In this document: one piece after another, positions 21,501 through 34,574 of the stretch
Layout: every line of letters begins with the position of its first letter
How positions within the stretch are numbered: the first letter of the stretch is position 1
Assembly (NCBI GenBank): GCA_016098155.1
Contig: JAAAJB010000212.1
Span: forward strand, 1 to 53,338
Reading direction: 5' to 3'
From: Actinomortierella ambigua
Taxonomy: Eukaryota; Mortierellomycota; Mortierellomycetes; Mortierellales; Mortierellaceae
Length of the DNA: 53,338 nucleotides
The notes under the pieces: generated by a model
Seen by the model: only the letters and a program-made list of their open reading frames with translations
What the model was told of the DNA's origin: nothing
The model's database searches: none
Position numbers and translations under genes: made by a program

Positions 21501-22978
21501 ACGTTTTTGTCGACAGACAAAGAGAGAGGGAGAGAGGAGGGACAAAAATAGAAGGTAAGTGATTAAGCTCTGATTCTTTTTAGACTCTTCATGTTTGTTC
21601 ACTACGTGGTCGTTGAGAGGGAATGAAGGGTGGCAGGGACAGTGGGAAACAACGAAAAAATGGTTGCCACCCATATCGTCCTTCGACACCAACGTGTCAA
21701 CAAAGCGAGGCAGATTGACCAGGATGACAAATTAAGCATCATTGCACAAAGTGCGGTGAAATGAGGAGGAGGGCAGAGAAAAAGGAGAGAGGCACACAGC
21801 AGTGACTATACCCCATCCATATTGGGACACCCAACCGCTCGAGTGTAAAAACAAGACCAATCGGGCCAGGGAGCAAGAGAGGGGGGGGGAGTGGAAAGCT
21901 GGTGCGCCATGCACAGAGCTCAGTGACACCCAAGGCATTATGTTGGTCATCACGCGAGGGTGCCCTGTATATGAGCGAGCGTGCCTGTACCTGCGCCTGT
22001 GCATTTGCCCTGTGTCCTCTATATTTTTTCGTTTGTTATACTCATACATACCTTAAATTGGCGGCAGCGATTGCAAGCGGTGGCAATCTTGTGTCGCTTT
22101 GTGGCCTTGGCGCCGAGGGCAATTGACCGACGAGGGACTGGGAGTGACCCAGGGGCAATGGTTTGGCCATCCAGCGAAGCTAACGCTTGGGCAATATCGT
22201 TGTTGTTGTTCTCGACGCCGACCGTCAGACCTTGGTCACCACCCTCCGCCACGTTTTGCTCGTGACCAAGGGCAGTTGTTAGCTTGCTGCTGCGCTTCAC
22301 AATCCGTTTAGTGGCGGAGACGATCGGTTGTGCAGGAGAGTTGGGTCCAACCATGGCTGAGGCTGGTGGGGGAGAGGCTGCTGCGTCGTGTCCGTATTTG
22401 TACTCTGGAGAGTACGGAAGTACACTGTGCGACGACGTCGAGGAAGGTGAGGACGGAGACGATGACAAAAAAGGCGAAGTATAATCTGCTTGTGGTGGGG
22501 ATGGTGGCGATGGTGGCGCGGGCGACCAATGCAAATGTGAACCTGCGAGGGGAGGCTGCTGCTGTTGTTGGGACTGCAGTTGCTGGTGAGCGGTCTGTTG
22601 TAGGGTTGCAGTCGGGTGCGACTGAGGAGGATGGTTTTGCCAGTGATCCATTGCAAAGAGATCGGTAGAGATCGACCAGGTAGCGAAAGAGGACGAGGAG
22701 GAAGAGGACGAGGGCGAAAAGAAGGTGGGGCTGGATGGGCAAGAAGTAGGCGTTAGAGGAATGTAGCTCGAACCAAAGGTAGGCGCCGTGGTGGTAGAGG
22801 AGTAGAAGACCGGGGAAAGTAGAGAAGGGCAAGGAGCAGGAAGAGAAGACGAGGAAGAGGTTGTGGCAGTAGCAGCACCGACTGAAATATGGGTAGGAGG
22901 AGAAGGCAAGGCACGGGGGAATGACAAATTGTCGGATGACGGTGGGAGGGAAGGGTTGATTGAACTAAAAGTGCGCAT
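15598..22978 (-). CDS. Giant Zn2Cys6 fungal transcription factor
   Basis: Exons (minus) 22978-22052, 21450-19228, 19118-18941, 18774-17359 and 17243-15598; 6390 nt, 2129 residues, all phases close. The N-terminal ~300 residues are Ser/Pro/Gln-rich. The binuclear zinc cluster has Cys 302, 305, 312, 318, 321 and 328 (C-X2-C-X6-C-X5-C-X2-C-X6-C) and is split by intron 1 after QFK. A Ser/Thr/Gln-rich region of about 700 residues follows. Next comes the fungal-specific regulatory (middle homology) domain, spread over exons 2-5 (ELIDGFFQYAHHYAPIFRKS, YQTRLWLFWTLYVHD, GWCPDVDP). The C-terminus is acidic, ending DFSIDEYLMLGMDLEDLDFD, a plausible activation segment. It should bind CGG-type sites and regulate metabolism; targets are unknown. 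Most Zn2Cys6 factors are 600-1100 residues, so this is unusually long. The ATG chosen is the first after an in-frame TTG-only stretch; later starts are possible. Confidence 0.88.
18797..18864. other. Assembly gap (68 N) inside an intron
   Basis: The run of N follows an A homopolymer (T on the coding strand). The donor at 18940 and acceptor at 18775 of intron 3 in the transcription-factor gene both lie outside it, so coding sequence is not affected. The true intron length is unknown. Confidence 0.9.
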
Positions 22979-25338
22979 GGGGAAGAAATAGTGCCCAAAT
23001 AAGGGTGACAAGCTTTTTAGCTATTAAGATCTGGAGAGAGGGGAGTGGGAGGGAAAAGGGTAAGGAAGTGGGGGTGCTGTTGTGGCTCTTGCTTGTATTG
23101 CAAAATGTTTTCGTTGGTTTGTTGCTGTGTTTTCTTTTGCTTTGGACGTTGGGGAATGTTGGAGAAAAAAGATACGAAACTCAAGTCCGCAAACGTCCCA
23201 TTTATGTTGTCGAGGCCAACCAGTACGGTCCCAGCTTTTTCAGCGCTACCCGCAGCCTTTAGCAGTAGTGTGGTGGGTAGGGTCGAGGATGGTAGCTCAC
23301 TAGTAGTCGAGGGTAGCTCATCGGCAGTCGATGCATGCGAACACAAAGAAAAAAAAATAGACGGCGGGACGAGTAGAAATGATGGTCTGTGGTATTAACC
23401 GGGTAAAGTGTAATATGAAGGAGAGGCGATGAAACGGCGAGGGGGGATGGAGATAATAGGGTAGATCTCGACGAAAATAGAGTAAAAGAGAGCGTGCGAG
23501 GGAGTGAGGGAGAGTGATCAGGAACGAGAATTGGGTGACGCTGCGGCGTGAACAGAGTCGACAAAGAAGGCAATCAAAGGGAAGGTGGGAGGAATGAAAA
23601 AAAAGCGAGGGGAATTCTGCAGCTGAACATACCCAACCCCTTTTAGTCGGCCACTGCCACGTCAAATGTGGGAAAGCCTTTGGATGGGAAAAACGAGGGC
23701 CATTGAAATTGAGAGGGGAGCAATAAAGAAAAGAAAAAGAAGAGCAAGCGAGAGCAAGAAAAAGAGAGGAAAACAAAGAGAAGAGAGAGAAAGAGAGAGA
23801 CGAAAGAGGAGAGAGGTGGGATGCAGGGATCTCATCTGTTGGTCGGTCATGGTTCTTAAGCGCTCTCTTGACACGATTATCTATTTCTCCTTTGGGAGGA
23901 GAAAGGGAAATGCGCAGAAAAGGGGGAGGGATGAAGAGGACATTCTAGAGACGTTGCAGCAAAGCAACTTTCTTTTTTTGGGTGACAAGAAACAAAAACA
24001 CACACTCCAAACCTCGTTGAGTGGCAAGGCACGGAAAGTGAGCTAAAACGGAACAAGAAAACGATCGCGTGGGTGAGGGGGGAAAGGAGGGACGATGTTG
24101 TTTCTGGAGAAGAGGGAGGATCTATCTCTTACTGCTGTTGTCGTCGTTAACTGATGCTTTTGCCGATGCTGTTTTGCATTATCATACTACCTCAGGGGAA
24201 AATAGGGGATTTATATGCCGGTTCCAAGAAAAGGTAAGGCTGCATGGTTGCTCCGTTCTGTTGTGGTGACAAACTGGCGTCCCCTAACTCTCTTGGTCTA
24301 TTGACGAGCCAAGACAAAACATACCAAACTCTGCTTTTCGTGAGCTTCTTTTTTCCTTTCGTCCCCTTGACTCACGTCCCACCTCTTTTTTCCCGTTTTT
24401 GGTTCTTAATTATCTTAATGTCCGTCTTTCCCCCCCCCTCCTCCTTTACTCTCGCACTGCGGGCCTGTCTACAAAGGCGACTGGTGGCGAGAAAGTGGGA
24501 GTGAACCCAAGTAAGGACACCTATGGGAGCCTAATTGAATTTGCAAGGCGGCCGGTCTTCTCTACCCGACAATTGTCACGGAGGTAACAACAGCCCGAGG
24601 CAACCATGTTTGCCACACAGCCTCCATCAACTCTGCATTATTTGGAGGACCCATCCCGCCTCCTTCTCCTCTCCGCAAGTTTGACAGACACGCAAGCCCA
24701 CTTGCTGCACTTTCTTTTTTTTTTTTTTTTTTGGACGCGCTGAACTGCAGCAGCCAAAAACGTTTATTGTTTTTGGTTCGGCAACTGAGGCCAGGCTGTA
24801 GATGTTCACGACCAAAAAAGAAATAAAATAATGTAGGACGAACACAAAGTAAAGTCCTCTCGCCCCCCCCTCCTCCCTTTCAATGTCTGCCACATTCCTC
24901 CTCGACTGCCGCCTACTGCGCATCGAAGATTGATGCTGACATTGACCATGCAGCCCTGAGTGGAAGACAACAAGAAAGGGCATTAATTCAGGACACAAAG
25001 ATCGAAAAGGTAGACAATATCTATATATGGCCACTTAAGTAATGGAGGGAAAGAAGTCGAAACGGGTGCAAAGTATATTTTGTACATGGAGTAAAATATA
25101 ATCGAGTCCCTCTCAAATGTCCGTTTTTGTTTGTTACACTTGATTTTTTTTCCTCTTGTGGTCCCCGCCGTCCGCTCTCTCTCTCTCCCTCCCTCTCTCG
25201 CACATGTGTACACACGCACACGCACCACGATCTCCCCCTCTTTTGCTCGATTGATTGAAATGCTTGGTTTTACTGGGCTGATCTCGGACAGGGTGCGTGT
25301 GTATGTGTGTGTGTGTGTATGTGTGGGGGAAGGCAGCT
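22979..25338. other. Long upstream region of the giant transcription factor gene
   Basis: A 2.36-kb interval between the start of one regulator and the stop of the next on the same strand. It is CT-rich on the coding (minus) strand, especially 23700-23830, consistent with a long leader and promoter. A T run lies at 24714-24732 and a TG-type run at about 25297-25326. No credible coding frame on either strand. Confidence 0.5.
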
Positions 25339-28054
25339 TCATCCCCATTCGTCCTCATAATCAAAATCATACCCAAAGCCTTCTTGACTGATCCCAAACT
25401 CGAGGCGGGCCGTGAGGTGATTCTCTATAGAGGATTCCGAGTACAACGTCTCGAGTTGTGCGAAGGGGTCCTGATCCATCAGCAACGACAGTAGTGGATC
25501 CGACACGGACGACCCAGCGACATGCCCGTTGCCGCTGCCGCCGGGGCCACCACCGCCTTCAGCCATCGCGTCGTCCGGCATATCACCCATCAGGCCCTCA
25601 TGGTTGTCGTGGTCGTGGTCGCCACCGTCATGGTCATGGTCGTGATCGAGGCCGTCCTCATCCTCAAACTCACTTTCCTCCATCGTCTTCAAAAAGTCCA
25701 TGTTCTCGCGGATGACGGCCAGCTTGGCAAAATCACTCTCGAGCTTTTCCATGATGCGAATGTCCTCCGACTGCGGGCGATCGCGAACCGTGAGTGGCTC
25801 GGGCAACATGGCGAGTTGCTTCTGAGAGATGGACCCTGCCGCAAACCCGGCCTTGGCCTCGCTCCTCGTCGTGGCATCGTTCGTGATCAGATGGGCATTG
25901 ATGCAAAAGACGCGCAAAGCCACCGCGATGCTGTGGTTGACCTTGGCCTGAATACTGCACCAGTCCGGGTAGCGCGATAGGCACACATCGATTTGACGCA
26001 GCAGCACATGGGAGAGTTCGGTGCAAATCTCGTGCGCCGTGTTCAGGAACGCTGGCTGGAAGACAGGCCTCCGTGCCTTGGACGACGACGACTTGATCGA
26101 CGTGTTTGGCGAGGCCGTGCTGTTGGATGGCGGCGTGCTAGGGGTCGACATGGGTGACGACACATCCGAGTGGCGAGGCGAATCGGCTGTCGATCCAGAG
26201 TGCGCATCGACAGACGGCGCCCGTAGACTCGTGGCTATCGGGGATGAGGATAGGGCTCTGCCTTCAGCGCTCTCTGCCTCTTTGGCCAGCGGCGTGGGTA
26301 GCCAGGCTGACTGTAGCATGAGGGTAATGGTGTAGTAGTGCATGGTCAAAATAGCTATTGCGCATCCCAAAATCGAAGTAAAAATAGATGGGAACAAAAA
26401 GTGAGTACAAAGTTCACATGTCCGATACCCGGTAAATTAAGTTGTGTCCTACAGCCACTTTTTTTTGTGTTATTTTTCGTGGCTCTTGTTATTTTGTCGA
26501 CTTGTTATTTTTTTTTTTTTTCACCGGTCGGTTTTTTTTTTTTCCCCTTAAGCATTATCACTTTTGTCTTTTCTAGCCCCTGTTTTTTTTTTTTTTTTTT
26601 TTTTTGGTATTTTTGACTTTACACATCCATCGTTGCCACTGAACCCTGCATGCACATTTTCTTTTCCCCATACCAAGTTTTCCGTTCACGCGATGGTCCA
26701 CATCGGGTTGATCATAGTCCATGCGGAAGCGCATATAATCCGGTAGCTCGCGTTCCCATTGAATAAGTTCAGCCTGCAGGTTCTGCAGCTCGAGGTCCAT
26801 AGCCCACGCTCGCTCGGAATATCTTCCGCTCTCCATTGTCGCAGCAATCACATCACTTTGCCGCTCGCCAAACATCACCGTCGGATACTTGGGCCTCACT
26901 GACTGATTCGAAGCCAAATACATCGCAAGTCGATTGCCGATTGTCCACAGCTTCACTTCCCGCAGATAGATCTGTCGACAGTACGTGCCGTCGTCGGTCT
27001 CGTCGCACTCTGCGTTGAGTAGATACTCCATTCGACTCAAGTGCTCCTGCAGCATGCTCGCCTTGATCTCAAACTCGTCGTTCTCCGTGACCACCGACGG
27101 ATTGGACGACAGCCGCCCTTGCTCGTCGTCGACGAGAATGCCTCCTTTGCTCTGGATGTCCAACATATCATACGGTTGCGCAGGTCGCTTGACTGCATGG
27201 GGCTGATGGTGTCTCACCGCCGGCATAGTCGTCGACCGACTGCTCCCTGCGGCTGATGCTGCCCCCCTTGGAGTTTCGTCATCGTCATCGTTATCGTCAT
27301 CATCGTCATCATCGCACGAGGTCCTGTTATGTCCACGCCATGCTTGACGGTCACCCACCGCCGTGGCGCCCTGGCTACCTCGTGGCGCAGTCCGGACATG
27401 ACGCTTGCCCGACGAAGAATCCCCCCACCGACGCTCCATCTCGCTTTCACGCTTTTTGCCCAATGCAGACTTTGGTTGGGCAAATAGCGGACCTCGATCG
27501 TCCTCGGGGATGATCGGTTTGGGTGCAATTGGTACGTAGGCAGATGAAGATGGACGTCGTCGGCTGTCGCCACTATTGTTGGCACTGTTTGTCGATGTCG
27601 ATGCCGACAGCACTCTTCGACCTCCTGGCTCCGAATTGTAACGAGCTAATGTGCCACCCAAGCCCACACAGCCTTCGATCTGAGGCAACTCTGCCTGCAT
27701 GCTGCAAGGATCGATACCACATGCCCATCCCCAGTACAGCCGATTGGTGCAATCACGGACATAGGTTGCCCAAAAAAGCCACAGCCGCGATTGATATGAT
27801 GCCTCGGAGATTGAACCCCTTGTTGGCATCAGCGTACGAGGATGAACATGCCCTCGGTCCTTGCTCGTCATCCGGTATGCACCTATGTGCTCTATGTACA
27901 ATCGCGGTCCACTAAAAACACCGTAGGTTATCGTCGCACCCAGGGTGCTCGCCTGGATGCGAGGTAGTTTCCATGGATCCACATGCCTCTCCAGCGCTAA
28001 AAGCAAAAAAATTCGGAGATCAGATAAGCACAAAATGCTCTTGAGTGTCAACAT
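25339..28054 (-). CDS. Paralogue of the Zn2Cys6 factor lacking the DNA-binding half
   Basis: Two exons are well supported: 27996-26674 and 26354-25339. They match exons 4 and 5 of the neighbouring giant factor in order, intron position and phase. The first exon starts CG-CTG-GAG (LERHVDPW) just as the neighbour starts CA-CTT-GAA (LEKRGIPW), and both have a phase-1 donor after a VNGK segment. Shared motifs are SRLWLFWATYVRD, LYWGWACGIDPC and YYTITLMLQSAW. The C-terminus is acidic and His/Asp-rich (DHDHDHDGGDHDHD). I see no zinc cluster or exon 1-3 equivalent upstream. An in-frame ATG at 28054 that reads through the acceptor could give a protein of about 798 residues. So it is either a DNA-binding-less regulator, a truncated pseudogene, or has highly diverged 5' exons. 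Frames are intact, which argues for function. Confidence 0.7.
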
Positions 28055-28081
28055 AGTTTCTGGTATGGTAGAATACCCCCC

Positions 28082-28109
28082 CACACACACACACACACAC
28101 ACACACACA
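28082..28109. repeat. (CA)n microsatellite
   Basis: About 14 CA units immediately 5' of the truncated regulator's first recognisable exon (GT repeats on its coding strand). Confidence 0.95.
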
Positions 28110-28447
28110 TCGCAAGGTGGATCCCGTACTGCTCTGGGGGGAGAGGAGGGGAACGGGTCCAGACAAAATGAAAATGAACAGCTGTCTCATTATCGGCTCA
28201 CCGGTTCGCAGCTCCCACGAACGGTAGAATCAACATATAGGTTATCTCATCCTTCAAGAACAGTAACGATCGATGTCATTTTTTTTATGCAATGGCTCCA
28301 CGGACAAGTGTTCCGTTTTGGAAAACAAATGAAAAGAGGAAAATGAAGAAGAAAAAAAAACTGGCCTTCATACATCATTATCATCATCTTTTTCTCTTCT
28401 CCCCTTTTCCGTCTGTCTCCTTCGCCTCCTTCACCATCCTACCCTCC

Positions 28448-28451
<4 letters not shown>

Positions 28452-28492
<41 letters not shown>
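28452..28492. repeat. (CT)n microsatellite
   Basis: About 20 uninterrupted CT units. Confidence 0.95.
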
Positions 28493-28494
<2 letters not shown>

Positions 28495-30979
28495 GTTTGA
28501 CACCAAGCTACTTTAATACCGTCCTTCATTTGAGGGTTGAGATAAAAAAAAAGGCGTGTGAGCCAGGGGAAGACCCCAAGTGACAAAATTAGGGTTGCCA
28601 CGTTTGGAGGAGAGAGGGAGAGAGAGCGAGAGAGAGATTGAAGGACAAGTATGGCCACAGCGCCTATTTTCCTCGATCGCTCTCCAAGCTACGTAGGGCT
28701 CAATCCCTAACCGCCTCGGCGCATTATCAAAAAAGCTCATTAAACCTACTTTTATCTTTAAAGCAACCTAAGTGGACAATGAAGAGTTGTCCTAGGAGGA
28801 AAAAACGGAAGGAAGGGAAAGGTCTACTTGAATGAGAGCCAAACGGGTGATGGGAACTTCCAGCTGCAGCTGTAAATAAGATATGCGGGATGTCACAAAG
28901 ATGACCCTGCCCGCCCACTTTTCAACCATATCAGGGCCCTGCGCGTGTTAATGCACCCAAAGTAACGAATGGGAATTAGACAAGAGAGGGAAGAAAAAAA
29001 ACACAAGAGAGCATAATGCACTTTAACCACATTTACTAATAAAAAAAAAGCTGAACGGGATAACTTCGCGTTTGATCCATGCAAAAAGGAAGGGCATGCA
29101 GCCTGTTGTTTAGTCCTGTTGAACAAAGGACGTGTACTACTCGTAGCCACTTTTTGTTATTGCAGTCGAGACACAAGGAGGAAAAAGAGCGTCACAGCAG
29201 TGCTTGTGTTCGACTTGAGAGCACCTGGATGCAGACGCCGTGAAGAGGATGATGATGCTGGGGAGGAGGACGGGAGGAGGACGGGAGGAGGAGGGGAAGA
29301 GGTCGCATGAGCAAGGGTGAAGCAGTATCCCATGACCAAAGGTACCCTACCAGTGAGGACGGTAGTAAGCTTACTTAGTTGAGAATCCGAGGTTGCCCCC
29401 CTCCGTTACAACGGTCAACAGTTTAGGAAGCATAGGAAGGGAGGGGGGGTGGAGACGAAGGAGTGAGTCAGTGTGGGAAATGGAGTGGGGTGCTAATATC
29501 GACATGATCTTGATTACTGCATCGGTTTTTTTCTTCCTTTCTTGCATAGCACGCGGGCGCACATCTGTAAGTGAGAGTGCAGGCACTAACAAGTGCAGTG
29601 CATTCAGCAGGAAGGAGCTCGATCGCCCAAAGAACATAGCATGATAAGCGAGGATTGGTGTTGAGCAACAATTGGGGTATGCACTATGCTCAATGAGGAT
29701 ATTTCCGCGGAAAGGAAAAGTCTGTTGTGCTACGGGAAACAAGATAGAGAGTGCATAGAAGCACCTTCGGGATCCCATCTGCCTGTAATGCAAAAAAGTT
29801 CTCTCATTGACGGGCAAGTAATTGTCATGTGCACAAGGGTAAACGGCGTTGGACAAAACAGAGAGAACTAATAAGCGGGAAGGGGAGAAGGGCGACATTT
29901 ACTCCGCGAATTAGTCACGGAAACCAGGTCAATAAGGGTAGTGGATAAGTTTTCTATTCATTGATTGCATTCAGATGTGGGAATACTGGTAAGGGGACAG
30001 TATCTACTCGAACGCCTCCAATAATAAGCAATAATAACAAAAAACGGCCAAGAGAAAAAAAAACCCTAATGACACTTTGTCTAGACTTCCCGCCCTCGTC
30101 CCAGAGAGCAAGCCGAGGAAGCAGGTCCTGCGTCTTGGAAGGGTCTTTCCTCGGAGAAGAGTTTTGCGTGAGAGTGGCTGGTGAGTAGTGAGTAGCGCTT
30201 TTTGAGTTTTGGAGTCTTGGATTGAAGTGGGGTAGCAACGGCCTAAACAGGCTGTGCTGTACCTTTATCTGGCCTTTAATTGTTTGCAGCCCCTCTGACA
30301 AATCACACAGCATCCTCTCTTCTTTTCTCCCCCCCTCCCTCCCCTCGCATTCCAGCAGACGTTGTCATGCCCTCCCCACTCCACCGTTTTTCCCAAATCG
30401 GGTAGAACATGTGAAAAAGTGCCAAGCACTTCTAGCTGGTTCTCTGGAGGGGTCGCGCGAGGCGATGCTAATGTGCCGCGCCAAGAGGCTGCGGTTTAGC
30501 TGCTTGGCTCCCGCCCTTCTCTTTCTCTTTCTCTTTCTCCATGTTCTATGCTCTTTTCCTCTACTCTCTCTTCTATCTGCCCCCCCCCCTTCATCCGCCT
30601 CCTTCCCTACTCGCCATCCCCGCTCTATCGCATTCTCTCGAATCTTCCACGCACAGCACAATGTACACGCAACACCCCCTTGATCAGACTCTTGGCTGGC
30701 TCTGATCGTGTTTGCTCGGACCATCTCCCCTTCCCCGATGCTCTCTTCCATGCTCGTTTCCATACCACATTTGTCCTACCGAGACGAGAGAGCACCCACA
30801 TAGCAGAAAAAAAAAAGGGCGAGAGCAAGAGAGGAGAGTCTGAGAGCCCCCCCTTTTCCTCCGTCCTTGCACTGGCCAGAGGGGCATTGCGTGTACTCTC
30901 TCTTGCCACGAGATGGGCGGTGTGTAACCTGTTCAATTTACGTTGCCTAAAACAGTTAGTTCACCATTAGCGTCCAGGA

Positions 30980-31004
30980 CAACAAACAAACAAACAAACA
31001 AACA
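30980..31004. repeat. (CAAA)n tetranucleotide repeat
   Basis: About six CAAA units. Confidence 0.9.
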
Positions 31005-32269
31005 AGCACTTAAAAATAGGGCGAAGGGCACTTCGGCCCAGTGAGGGGAGGGGACATCTGCATGTTTGTTTTATGGATTTTTGGAGTGACACAAAACAAC
31101 AAATCATTCCAGCGAGAAGGCACAGAGAGAGAGAGAGAGAGAGAATGGAGGGGCAGGGGGAGAGATGGATTGTTACCGAATCGTCATTGGTGTAAATTCT
31201 AACCAGCCCTTCCACACATACACATCAAGAAGGCTTTTTAGATAACAGTCTGTCTTCCCGAGGAAAGCTACCGAGCCTCTTGTCAACGAAAGAGGGTTCC
31301 CTCTCCCTCTGATTGGATCAAGAGGCGCCCCGTTCCGGTTAGTTCATTCATGCATTCCATCGAATACACCACACTCATGTAAAAAGAAGGTGTTTGACAT
31401 ATCACGAGCCACTTGGCATGATGGGCTCCAACACGACTTCTACAGTGTCCTCTTTTCAACCACAGAATTCTTAGACACTCCATCCACTTTCCTGAGCCTT
31501 TTTTTCGGTACTTGTCTCGTGCTCGCAAGGTTGGTGTAGAAACCCAGGTTCTCGGTATTTGCTTTGAATTTCTGATCAATATAGCCCCCCGTCAGACCCT
31601 TTCGATCCATTTCTTCAGGGATGTATTTTCCTCACGCGAGTGAGCACACTGCAACAAAGTTGTTGTCTTTTTTTTCCACGCAGAGCGCAATGCAGATCAT
31701 GAAACCCGTTCTTTCCTGCTCTTTCTCTTTCTCGCTCGCATTATATCTCTCTCACACTTTCTCCACAATATCAACAATGATGGCACAAACATGAAAACAC
31801 AATTCTCTCCTCTAGAATTGCAATCAAACAACAGGGTTTAAGGTTGAGGGGGAATGTGGAGGTTGAAAGCTCGCGTGGCATGTCCCCCCCCCTCCTTCAT
31901 ATGATATGAATAGAACAAACAAAACGATTTCCATTTAACCACAATCCAGTCTTCGTTTGCAGGAGAAAACAAACTCTCCTGCCTCTAGTGGTTTGCGATC
32001 GACGCTTTCTCTGTTATGGGGAGCAACCCGATAGACGGGGAAGGGTGAGAAAGAGAGAGAGAGAGAGAGCACACACAGCTATGGACGCAAGGATCATGGC
32101 GATGAGTCTTGTCTGAAACACCTCTTTTTTTTGGCGGGGACAGTAAAGTGATCATTGCTACTATGACTCTTCATTGTCTGCTTGTACACACTCGTTGTCA
32201 TGCACATCTAGTTGACGTTCAAAAGACCCCCCGGCTGAGAGTTAATGCGCAGGGCCCTTGTGGGGAAGG

Positions 32270-32299
32270 GTACAGTACTGTACACTGTACACTGTACAC
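32270..32299. repeat. GTACACT tandem palindromic repeat
   Basis: GTACAGTACTGTAC, itself a perfect palindrome, is followed by two ACTGTAC units. The stretch is self-complementary in several registers. A further TACTGTAGTA lies about 15 bases on. Confidence 0.8.
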
Positions 32300-34478
32300 C
32301 CTTAGTTGTTGTACTGTAGTACTCTGCATCCTTGTCCGCTCGATCAACTTTGGACTGGGTCATGCATGGAACGTACTCCCCTCCAGAGGAACAAAGAAAA
32401 ATAAAAAAAGACGAATCATTGGTACGTGCAAATTTAGCAGCCATACCTTCCAAAGGAAGGGGGAGGGTAGGTGGGTGGCTGGAAGGTTTGTCTGGACAAG
32501 GAAAAACATATGCAAAATACATGGGTGAAATAAAATTTTGCTCACTCATAAAAATTTTTTTTTTGGTGGGCTGAGGCAAAAACATAACGGCATTGAGCAC
32601 AAACACACGACCCTTTCTTTGGCCACGTTGCTGCTGTGCTCTATGATCGTGTGTCGTTTTATTGTTATCTGTGCTTAGTGGTTGTGGAAAAAGGGGTTGA
32701 TCCAGACACAACAGAAGAAAAGAGGGCGAAGAGGCTGGAGGCCAAAAGGCCAATGGACATTCAATCACAGCTATTGAAAAGAAGCAGGGATGCAACTCTC
32801 GGTCCAATTGTCGTACCTTCCTGACTCTCGGGCCAACAAAAGAGGCGGTGTTAGGTAGCACCAGTGTTTCTTTGAGCAGGGCCACATGGGCTTGATCTCG
32901 CATCAAGCATTCAGCGATCGTTACCGCTATAGTGGGGCGAAGAGGAAGGGGTACATGATGTATGTTGGGCTTCAGGATCAGAACCCCTGTTCCCTTGCTT
33001 TGTGAACAAAAAAAAATGATGGGTGAGGGTGACCCTGACCGTGAGAGATGGATGCTCGCGTACCCTCACTGTCGCACCTTTTATTTCGTGTTCACTTCTC
33101 TTGTTTTTTATTTTCGCGTGCCTGCATCTCTCCCTGACCCTCTCTTCTTTCTTCCGAGGAACCAGTAAGGGAACCAATCAGGGCGTCGAGCGAGAGACCT
33201 CCGCGGAAGGAAAAGGTCGTATGCAACAGAGCTCCAAAGGGCGGCAGTTAGACTCAGCAAGTCAGCTTTTTCCGTTCTGCTTCCTAGATCGTTTAAAAAA
33301 AGGGTTCCACTTTTGGTTGTCAGCGGAACAAGATGTGGGCAGCAGAAGGTGGAAGAGGGAGAGAGAGAGCGAAGAGAGAACGGACCCCCTCCGTTCGAAA
33401 CGGCGAAAAATGACACTCCGACGTTCATACAAAAACAAAAACCAAAAGTACATGAGCACAGAGAAAAGCTGCATACACCAAATACTGTACAAAGCTGCAA
33501 GCAAATATGCGTATGGTGCAGCTATTGAACCCAATTGAGTTTGAATGATGTCAATGTTTTTGTACCATCCAATGTGTACATACAAATTTTGCATGCAAAG
33601 AAATCAACAAAACGGGTCGGAGATGTTACGTTGCTTGGGCTCTCTTCCACCATCTTTCAAGGGGGGAGGAGGGAGGGGGGGGTGAGAGGAAGTCCTGACC
33701 GAGTGGTTGGTTTCTCTAAAGTGGCGACTTGTGTATTTCTTTACTTTTTTCAGTGCCACAAAAACATTGTGAACAGATGCATGAGAGCCCTTGACGAGAA
33801 AGACCCAGGGAGTGTCCTGCTGGTGTCCCGTTCTCAGCGGACGCATACGATTGGTGCGTTGCGATTTTTGGGGAATGGACAAGTCAACATATCAGGAGGA
33901 GAGAGAGAACTAGAAAAAAAAGGGCGAAAAAAAAACAAGTTATTCTGCGCACACTACCGAGCCAAGGGTGGTGCATCAGGGACTTTTATTCTTTTTGCCG
34001 CGAGTGACGCGGAGCGGAGGGATAAAGCGCTGTACTGCTAGATACCTCAAGTCCAAAACACCAGAATCAGGGCAAGAGTATGTAAAAAAAAAAAAAATAA
34101 ACGTCCCCGGACCAACCAAGAACGATCAAAGTTTCTTTATGCCAAACTCCTATTTTTCGTCACCAGCTACTCGGTTGTACCTGTACATACGTAGTATGTC
34201 GCTGGAGGCATTACGTCCACTTGTTTCAAATTGATTTATTGAATCATTTTCACTGGACGCATCACGCTTTCTCTCTCATTTTCTGCTGGGACCGTCCGCG
34301 GGACATCATGACGAACGTGACACCATGACCATGACGAACGGGACACCAGGATGTGCATTAGAGGACCAGATTACCCGGTCGCATAACCATCCTATTTTGG
34401 TTAAATGGTTTTCACGTCTTCTCCCGCCCCTCGGCGGTCACCAAATTCATGTGTTTTTTTTTTGAGATGGGAGATATC

Positions 34479-34574
34479 ATTATTATTATTATTATTATTC
34501 AAGTCAAGCTTATCGCCTGCCATTTGTTTGTTATTTTTTTTTTTGCTTGCTTTATTATTACTATTATTATTATT
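34479..34574. repeat. Two (ATT)n microsatellites
   Basis: ATT runs at about 34479-34499 and 34552-34574, in the same orientation and separated by about 50 bp that includes a T run. Confidence 0.9.

Noticed and set aside
28205..28245. Decayed exon 3 of the second regulator
   Set aside because: Only about 14 residues of loose similarity, with a stop upstream and no matching splice sites; kept as a hint, not a feature.
29119..29310. 63-codon plus frame ending in a Gly/Glu/Arg-rich tail
   Set aside because: The tail is a GGACGGGAGGA direct repeat; the rest is unsupported.
32208..32906. 232-codon minus frame in the gene-poor region
   Set aside because: Composition changes along its length, passes through homopolymers and the GTACACT repeat, no motif or partner exon.
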